DNA of 64,000 nt from Antedon bifida (taxonomy: Eukaryota > Echinodermata > Crinoidea > Comatulida > Antedonidae), in contig OY727102.1 in the NCBI GenBank assembly GCA_963402885.1, forward strand, positions 7,750,001 through 7,814,000, written 5' to 3'. The position numbers were made by a program, and so were the translations under genes. Positions within the stretch are counted from its first letter, which is position 1, and the number at the start of each line of letters is the position of its first letter. This document shows positions 58,201-64,000 of the stretch, piece by piece. The notes beneath the pieces are model-generated. The model ran no database searches. It was not told where the DNA came from and was given only the letters and a program-made list of their open reading frames with translations.

Positions 58201-61200
58201 ATATGCCTAATATTTTATTGATATAAATGACTTCGTAATGTTGTTACTAAGAAAATCATATGGTTATTATAACACAACGATATAATAAAAATAAAACATT
58301 TAAATAATGATAGATTGAAATCATTGGAAAATAATTACTCATGGTATAGTATTCAGAATATCAAGATATTTGAAGGTAAGAATTTGCTAAAATACCTGCA
58401 GAACATTCCTGATTGTAGAACGTTACGTCATCAATACCAAATTTAAACATTGCCTCAATTACTAATTCGAAAATCACCTGTAAAATAAAATAACTATTAT
58501 AAACGTCTGCTTAAACTTTCAGTTATCTAATTAATAATTAAGACTATTAGTTGTTACCTCTAGTAGCTAGATAAACTTTCGTATGCACTTTGAGGTCCAG
58601 AGAATTTGACTTCAGAAATTGGTTTAGGGTGGTCAAACAATCATTTTTGGCTTGGTTACACATTTTGAAAATGTGGTGAAAGGTCAAAAGGTCAGGGTAA
58701 AAGGTTATAAGATCAAACATCAATATGTCCTTAAATCTCGACAACCACTGGTCACAGCGAGGTTTTTTTTGGTCTCAAATTGATCAGAAGGTATACATTT
58801 ATATTCAGTATAATGGGATATTTTCGTCAAAAATCACCGGAAATGCAATTTCTGACCTTTGACACATAACCCAGGGCATGTATTTATCTCCGTACTACTG
58901 GTCGTAGAAATATATATTTTGTTATTTGTTACACATTTTGAAAATGTTACAAAGGGTAAAAGGGTCAGGGTCAAGGGTTATATGAACAAATAAAAAAAGG
59001 TACTTGTATCTCGGCAACCACTGGTCGCAGCAAGTCAAGTTTGGTCTCAAAATGTTCAGAAAACATGCATTTATATTCAGTCTAATCAGGGAAGAGTTAA
59101 ATTACAATTTCCCTGGTCTAATGGGGCATTTTAGTCAAAAATTATCAGAAATGCCATTTGTGACCTTTAATCCACATACCAGGGCATCTCCATATCTCTG
59201 TAAGTACTAGTCGTAGAAACTTAAATTTGGTATCAAATTGTTCGAAATATACATATTTACATTCATTGTAATAGAAAATGTGGTTAAAAGATGAGAAATA
59301 CTATTACTAATGTTTCAACTGATACTTTAAATTGTTTTGATAGAAACGTCTAGCTCAACAGTTCTTTTTAGAATGCTAGAAGTAACTTGCCATATTTATC
59401 CGAATAAACGCACAATAATTTATCACAACACATTTCATTAACTATAGTCCAGTTCCCTATGTAAAAAAAAGTGCCTTCGTGTGCAGATCATGGGGAAAGT
59501 GTAAACATTGTGTTTTATGAATGTTTGAATCATGCTGGTTATAAAAACCCATGTTGTCAAATTTCTAAAATTCAACTTTGACCTCTGACCTCAATTTGAA
59601 TATTTTGACCCATTGAAAACAAAATGGTCATATCTTTGCAACGCTTAGATTAAATAAAGTAATTTTAGTTTCAAATTATTTGGAAGATGTATATTAATAT
59701 TCGTTCTAATGAAAAAGTTTGTCCAAAAATGGCCGGAAGTATGATTTTTGGCATTTTTGACCTTTGACCTACATATGATATAACTTCGTAACTAACAGTT
59801 GGACAAACTTTAAATAGGGCTCAAATTATTCTGAAGGTATAAGTTTCTATTCAGTCTAATGAGAACTTTTTCAAGAAAATTACTTAAAATCTTTGTATTG
59901 ACCTTTGACCTGTACTGGTAGTACACATTCCTATAATCTCAAAAACTATTGGCCGTAAAAGGGTTTTTTTTTTGTGAAATTTTTCGAAAAATTTACATTT
60001 ATATGTTGTATAATAACAAAATTTTATAAAAATGTAAAAAAATTCAATTTTCGAAACCTAACTTTGTAATTTATTAACATCACTAGCGTTTGTTATAGTA
60101 TTAGTAATGTGTTATATTTGCTGATTTTGAGCACTTCAAATGAATTTATCAGAATTATGTGTATTTAATATTAATTTTTTTTTTTTTGATATAAAAAAAA
60201 TTTAATTATCTATCAAATAAGACCATTTTCAAATTATTATAGCTAAAATTTAATTAGATACAGGGAAAAAAGTGTATTTTTACTTGGGTAAACAGCGCCC
60301 TCAATCTTCATTTTTTCCCTAAAAATACCACATTTTTATGTGGTTTCATAAACTTAGCTGGTTATAATTTTGTTTCAAAGATTTTTTACAGTAACCTGTA
60401 ATTTACATACCCCTTCTATAACATACTAGGTCAGTTTCTGAAAAAAATTTAGAAAAATATCCTTATAGCTTGATATTTTTGTTGAGGTTATTACATGATA
60501 CATGCCAACAAAATATTTTAAATTTTGTGCTAAAAGTCCATCTTTTTGGTTTAATAAAAGCTATCTAGCAGTATTACTACACAAAATTCATATTTTATTG
60601 GATAGATTTTATGATTATCTTTCCAATAAAATGTGCTGTTTGTGTAAGAATGTCTGTACAAGATTGTTTGTACTGACCAAAAAGATGGATTTTTAGCACA
60701 AAATCAAAATCTTTTTTAGCGTGTACCATGTAATAACCTCAAGAAAAATATTAAGCTATCAAAATATTTTTTTCATTTTATCTCAGAAACTTACTTATTA
60801 TATGGTAGAAGGGGTATATAAGTTACACGTCACTGACAACAAATCCTTTAAAAAGTTACAACCAGCCAAGTTTATAAAACCACATAAAAATGTGGTATTT
60901 TGAGGGAAAAATGAAGATTGAGGGCGCTGTTCACACAAGTAAAAATACACTTTTTTGCCTGTATCTAATTAAGTTTTAGTCATAATAATTTGAAAATGGT
61001 CTTATTTGATAGATAATTAAATTTTCTTCATATGAAAAAAATAAAACTTCATATTAAATACCCATAATTTTGATAAATTCATGTGAAGTGCTTAAAATCA
61101 GCAAATGTAACACATTATAATACTAAAACAAACGCTAGTGATGTTAATAAATTACAAAGTTAGTTTTCATAAATAGAATTTGTTTACGTTTTTATAAAAT

Positions 61201-62991
61201 GTTGTTATTATACAACATAAAAATGTACATTTTTCTAAAAATTTCACAAAAAAACCCCTTTTACGGCCAATAGTTTTTGAGATTATAGGAATGTGTACTA
61301 CCAGTACAGGTCAAAGGTCAATAAAAAGATTTTAAGTAATTTTATTGAAAAAGTTCTCATTAGACTGAATAGAAACATATACCTTCTGATTAAATTGAGC
61401 CCTATTTAAAGTTTGTCCAACTGTTAGTTACGGAGTAATATCATATGTAGGTCAAAGGTCAAAAATGCCAAAAATAATACTTCCGGCCATTTTTGGACAA
61501 ACTTTTCCATTAGAACGAATATTAATATGCATCTTCTAAATAATTTGACACTAAAATTATTTCATTTAATCTAAGCGTTGCAAAGATATGACCATTTTGT
61601 TTTCAATGGGTCAAAATATTCAAATTGAGGTCAGAGGTCAAAGAAGAATTTTAGAAATTTGACAACATGAGTTTTTATAACCAGCATGCTTCAAGTATTC
61701 ATAAAACGCAATGTTTACACTTTCCCCATGATTTGCACACGAAAATACATAGGGAACTGGACTACTACCATAATCTACAATTTACCAAGCATTTTGACAA
61801 AAACACTTTTTGATATTAATTGTGCTGTATTTTTTTTTATATCTAGGTGGTATTTATTTGATTATACATGTTACCATATTATACCCCAAAAAATGATGCC
61901 TCCTCTCCCCCTCAAAACCCTTTTGAACAAAAAATGCCCAGAGCGTTTATTCGGTCGTTTTTGACTAAAATGCCCCATTAGACTGAATATAAATCCATGT
62001 TTTCTGAACATTTTGAGACCAAACTTGACTTGCTGCAGGCTACGCACGTGTAAATTAAAAAAATATAAATGTTTTTAAACATTTTCAAAATTTCGGTCGG
62101 TTGGTCGGTCGGTCGGTCGGTCGGTCGGTAAACACTAACTTGAGCACGCGACTGCAGCCATCTATATGGCCTTGTTGGCTTAGAGCACACTTTTCATATC
62201 TGAAATATACACATAGGTCGCGCTGATTTAAATGGTAGGGGCGGTTAAGTAAGGGTCTTCTGCACCACCTCAGTCCCATCATGGTTGGGGCTAAGGTAAG
62301 AAAATGGAAACATGGATCTTTAGTTAGTACAATCGTATCAAAGTTCTCAATTCTTTAACACTAATGTTATTGATTTGTACTGTATAGGGCCTACCTTTTA
62401 ATTTATGAAGAGAGAAAGTCACGTTTCTTTCTTGTTTGTGTTTAAAATTATAAGTAACCCGTTACTAGTGTGTAATAATAATCCTAATGGACATTAATGT
62501 TATTTTACTTGTACAGTACTTCTTCTGTGTGTGTGTCGGGATGTATTATACTCACGGTGAAATTGCCATTTGTTTGCGGCAAATCCATCTGTATTTGTTT
62601 CCATTGCTTTACGCCTGTATTTCCACGAGTATACACTTTCAAAAATGGATCAACTGGTAACGCTGTGTCTTCACCAATGGCCTGATCCATAATGTGGATG
62701 TGTAAGGCTCCTTCAGGACATAAATCTCCAAGACAACGGTAGTTGAATTTCAAACAGTTAGAAACGCTATTGCTGTAAATGTATGGCGTCCGATAAGCCC
62801 AACCAGACTTTTCATACGTTATTCCTAAATAATGTCCTATACAACAAAATATAGGTACAATAACAAGATTAGTATTATCTTCATGTTTATGTAAAAATCA
62901 TCACCATTAGTAAAAGAAGATCACCATTAATGTCATAATAGCGATCACCATCCCAACTGCGTTATTATTTCATCATCATCATCATCATCGC

Positions 62992-63028
<37 letters not shown>

Positions 63029-63313
63029 TTGAATCATCATCGTAATCATCATCATCATCATCATAATATTCTTCATCGTCATACTTCCAAATGTTTCATA
63101 TTGTGCCAAAGGTTATGTCACTGACAGATTGCATCTTACCATTTCCTCCAACAGTATGGTCATATCCTTGCTTTATTCCCCAACTTGTCTCCTTCTCATC
63201 ATAGGGACCATAGCCACAGTCATTTTCCTCAAATGTACAACCTGCGTCTTCTATGTTTATCACTTGCCACGGAACTTCGGGTTGTTTCTTTGGAGTGGGT
63301 GTCGTACTATGTT
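49013..63313 (-). CDS. Gene D: multi-MAM receptor, MAM3 to stop (5' end outside window)
   Basis: Seventeen exons in order: 63140-63313, 62556-62836, 58396-58477, 57936-58100, 57087-57370, 54464-54707, 53494-53738, 53320-53404, 53012-53167, 52631-52902, 51631-51718, 51348-51521, 50818-51116, 50353-50644, 49805-50061, 49468-49555 and 49013-49239. All have GT-AG introns and the phase closes (3,413 bases plus one carried in, 1,137 residues before the stop). They correspond to exons 6-22 of gene B: MAM3 to MAM8, membrane segment and tail. Exons 1-5 must lie to the right of base 64,000. Intron 7 is about 4 kb and holds a 3-kb palindrome. No defect was found, so the gene looks functional. A cell-surface adhesion or recognition role is inferred from the domains. 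Confidence 0.9.
49468..50644 (-). CDS. Gene D MAM8 (exons 19 in part, 20, 21)
   Basis: CDFESGVKRCGFEENTNEDG is close to gene B. QSSYIFVKASELRTGQRVVL, CLHYSYVSTGD and IVFEGMVGRERTGLMALDDI follow. Confidence 0.91.
50353..51521 (-). CDS. Gene D MAM7 (exons 17-19 in part)
   Basis: CDFESENICGYKDEHTAKFN, GPTQDHTY, LSSPLLPTSADSKCLQFWYN, LNVKRYFKNGSKE (shared with B, not C) and VHFKGIVGYGHEGDIAIDDV. Confidence 0.91.
51631..53167 (-). CDS. Gene D MAM6 (exons 14-16)
   Basis: CNFEKDCDLSTNTS, KLPNVDNTYGTPSG, GHYYFISFRHTQHPTERNFL, CLQFYYYMNS, FPVDPIW and IVFEPRSGGEYHVDIAIDDV. All three exons are present, unlike gene C. Intron 15 holds a 615-base member of the 9-base-duplication family. Confidence 0.91.
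51807..52421. mobile_element. Longer member of the 9-base-duplication transposon family (copy 3)
   Basis: TAGACTTTCCTCAAGTCTG opens it and CACCCAGACTA closes it. GGTTCAAGT (51,798-51,806) and GGTTCAAAT (52,422-52,430) are the 9-base target duplication. The inside carries the family word ATGAAACGCCATATGTGC plus extra sequence including the GGGGCGACTTTG minisatellite. Confidence 0.7.
52028..52115 (+). repeat. GGGGCGACTTTG minisatellite (16-base class)
   Basis: About five imperfect units of GATGGGGCGACTTTG type in tandem, inside the transposon copy in gene D intron 15. Confidence 0.65.
53320..54707 (-). CDS. Gene D MAM5, divergent (exons 11 in part, 12, 13)
   Basis: CQFNSHPNKCNYNDYLPNHT, GVNSFLYADIEQENKHVAIV and IMFEANIGHKRNGFVAIDDI. 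Exons 11 and 12 are close to gene C, while exon 13 differs from the B/C version. Confidence 0.9.
54050..54385. repeat. TGACCTTTGAC-bearing repeat unit
   Basis: ATCTCGGCAAACACTGGTCA, TTCATATTCAGTCTAATGGG, AGAAATGCCATTTCTGACC, then AAGCCAAAAATGATTGTTTG and CATACGAAAGTAGATCTGGC. The last 125 bases reappear inverted at 58,555-58,683. Confidence 0.65.
54464..58100 (-). CDS. Gene D MAM4 (exons 9-11 in part)
   Basis: CDFEGEEMCGYSQPETRKEW, GPTPSLGTGPDNDHTLN, PMFRHSNGPMCFRFWYHMQG and FQFIAFIAGGHKGDIALDDI. Intron 10 (54,708-57,086) is full of repeats. Confidence 0.9.
54846..55010. repeat. Repeat, inverted partner of 40,440-40,615
   Basis: TATATATAAATTATGGTTAA, GACATAGGCGAGCACAATGG and GCCTTGGATACC are the reverse complement of the copy in gene C intron 1. 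The two differ by roughly one base in seven by eye. Confidence 0.65.
55265..56520. other. Repeat-poor part of gene D intron 10 with C-rich patches
   Basis: Contains CTCCCCCCACCCCCAAACCC near 55,626 and CTCCGCCTCCCCACCTC near 55,890. The part around 55,751-55,850 resembles 61,780-61,880 (AATTTACCA...TTTATTTGATTATA). No gene was seen. Confidence 0.45.
56523..56905. mobile_element. Inverted-repeat element carrying a nested CGGT element
   Basis: AAGCTCTGTCTAAACTATCA at the left and TTGATAGTGTAGACAGAGCT at the right are inverted mates, with AAACTAGTT next to each. The element is split by the CGGT-family copy at 56,651-56,850, so the CGGT element inserted later. Confidence 0.7.
56651..56850 (-). 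mobile_element. CGGT-family element, copy 4 (nested)
   Basis: It starts (plus strand) with the hairpin AGTCGCGTGGACGCGACT, then TTCACTATGTCG, a CGGTCTGTCGGT run, extra unique sequence, and GAGCACGCGACTTATGGCTG with GGCCTTG. It is about twice the length of copies 1 and 2. Confidence 0.65.
58396..63313 (-). CDS. Gene D MAM3 (exons 6-8)
   Basis: Linker TTPTPKKQPEVPW, CTFEENDCGYGPYDEKETSW and DHTVGGNG (63140-63313). YRTPYIYSNSVSNCLKFNYR and ALHIHIMDQAIGED (62556-62836). IFELVIEAMFKFGIDDVTFY (58396-58477). The last exon is 4 kb away across the palindrome. Confidence 0.9.
58555..59290. repeat. Direct repeat units leading into the palindrome
   Basis: AACCACTGGTC occurs at about 58,742 and 59,019, a 277-base unit. 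Each has TTTGGTCTCAAA, TTATATTCAGT, TAATGGG and a CTGACCTTTGAC-like word. The first 125 bases are the inverted copy of 54,250-54,375. Confidence 0.65.
59579..59911 (+). promoter_or_regulatory. Three DR1-type sites in the left palindrome arm
   Basis: TGACCTCTGACCT (59,579), TGACCTTTGACCT (59,758) and TGACCTTTGACCT (59,899) are perfect direct repeats of the nuclear-receptor half-site with one spacer base. The match is exact. Binding is inferred. Confidence 0.45.
61308..61640 (+). promoter_or_regulatory. Three DR1-type sites in the right palindrome arm
   Basis: AGGTCAAAGGTCA (61,308 and 61,449) and AGGTCAGAGGTCA (61,628), the mirror copies of the left-arm sites. All three stay perfect in both arms. 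Confidence 0.45.
62094..62173 (-). mobile_element. CGGT-family element, copy 5
   Basis: A run of CGGT units (about seven) then AAACACTAACTTGAGCACGC, GACTGCAGCC and ATATGGCCTT. The hairpin end is absent. It lies just outside the palindrome. Confidence 0.7.
62971..63070. repeat. ATC triplet microsatellite in gene D intron 6
   Basis: Long CATCATCATC runs with a few interruptions, preceded by ATCACCATTAGT-like words. It lies in the same intron as the 79-base minisatellite of gene B. Confidence 0.85.
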
Positions 63314-63772
63314 CTGTTTTCAATCAAATATGATATTATACATTGGTTATATGTTGTATGTATGCACACATGTCTAGGTTGGAGCTATAACAGATTAAGA
63401 GAATTCTTGCAACTTATAATTATATAATTGTTTTATTAAAGAATTATCCGATTGTCAAACGGTAGTATGTCTAAAGACAATACACTTGTGGGGCTATTTA
63501 TTTTCTCTAGATGAAAAGATGCCCAGAAATGTCATTGTTAGAAGTAAGAAGCACCTGTATTTTTAGGTGTTGACATTACTTATTTGATAATGTATAGTAT
63601 ATATATAGGAAGAAGGTTACACCCAGGAGACAAAAAACTGCATATTATATTGTATCTAGGAGTAGTAGTTGGAGTATCAGGTGCATTAATAAAGCAGTTA
63701 AAACTAATTTAGTACTAAGTGTACATTTAACATTCCTGGAGACATTAAAACGCATAATCAAATAACCAGGAA
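63314..63772. other. Part of gene D intron 5
   Basis: No MAM2 exon and no other gene was found here, so the preceding exon of gene D lies beyond the window. Confidence 0.55.
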
Positions 63773-64000
63773 GGTGAGTGGTACCTCAATGGACAGAGAG
63801 TGAACTCAAATTAATGAAAGACTTGCGATAGTGAGTTAAGATAGGTGAGTGGTACCTCAATGGACAGAGAGTGAACTCAAATTAATGAAAGACTTGCGAT
63901 AGTGTGTTAAGATAGGTGAGTGGTACCTCAATGGACAGAGAGTGAACTCAAATTAATGAAAGACTTGCGATAGTGAGTTAAGATAGGTGAGTGGAACCTC
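63773..64000. repeat. 71-base minisatellite at the right edge
   Basis: GGTGAGTGGTACCTCAATGG begins at 63773, 63844, 63915 and 63986 (the last cut by the window, with one base changed). The period is exactly 71 and copies are nearly identical, so the expansion is recent. The true length is unknown. Confidence 0.92.

Larger units (their letters stand above)
59030..62040. repeat. Giant palindrome (about 3 kb) in gene D intron 7
   Basis: The two arms meet at a 19-base loop (60,603-60,621). Matched landmarks: ATTTTATTGGA 60,592 with 60,622; TCCATCTTTTTGGT 60,537 with 60,676; TGACCTTTGACCT 59,899 with 61,308; AGTTCCCTAT 59,451 with 61,749; CAAGTCAAGTTTGGTCTC 59,034 with about 62,020. From 59,450 to 61,760 the arms are almost continuous. 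Further out, the left arm has about 140 extra bases. I see only scattered differences between arms. No open frame of substance; a foldback-type element is likely. Confidence 0.88.

Noticed and set aside
59753-60903. Short open frames inside the palindrome (60,502 and 60,721)
   Set aside because: They have AT-rich random composition, no known motif, and their mirror copies in the other arm are not kept open.
63773-64000. CRISPR-like or coding repeat at the right edge
   Set aside because: The 71-base units are nearly identical with no spacers. The period is not a multiple of three, so a repeat-protein frame is not supported.

Overview
The window is AT-rich nuclear DNA from an animal. It has long introns with GT-AG borders, dispersed SINEs, small inverted-repeat DNA transposons and one LINE. 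The recurrent TAGGCCTA word and the style of the repeats suggest a marine invertebrate deuterostome, perhaps an echinoderm. That is an impression, not a demonstrated assignment.

Nearly all coding sequence lies on the minus strand, in a head-to-tail cluster of four paralogous genes, called A to D here from left to right. I assembled the exons by hand, and in A, B and D the reading phase closes across every junction. Gene B (25,679 down to 14,412) is complete: 22 exons, about 1,503 residues, a signal peptide, eight consecutive MAM domains, one membrane segment and a short tail. Gene A (8,526 to 214) enters with its signal peptide and leaves the window inside its third MAM domain. Gene C (41,231 to 28,203) matches B exon for exon, but its first exon has in-frame stops made by a TTATC expansion and its exon 15 is absent. 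Gene D (63,313 to 49,013) lacks its 5' end (outside the window) and is intact from MAM3 to the stop. These look like cell-surface type I adhesion or recognition receptors. Their real role cannot be read from sequence.

Each MAM domain is a three-exon cassette of phases 1-1, 1-0 and 0-1. Three exon fusions recur at the same places in the paralogues. Similarity switches along the genes (B=C at exon 13, C=D at exons 11, 12 and 22, B=D at exons 18-19), which suggests gene conversion or unequal exchange. The A/B and C/D spacers share sequence. A 5'-truncated LINE (42,525-45,806, 11-base target duplication) sits between the shared blocks of the C/D spacer.

Introns and spacers hold many repeats: a 345-base array (2.7-4.7 kb); a roughly 3-kb palindrome with a 19-base loop in an intron of gene D (59.0-62.0 kb) carrying six perfect DR1 nuclear-receptor-type sites; a small transposon family with 9-base target duplications (31.6, 47.1, 51.8 kb); a five-copy family with CGGT repeats and a GTCGCGT hairpin; TTAA and other inverted-repeat elements; tRNA-derived SINE heads; and minisatellites at 22.3, 52.0 and 63.8 kb. 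I saw no credible protein gene besides the four MAM genes and the LINE.
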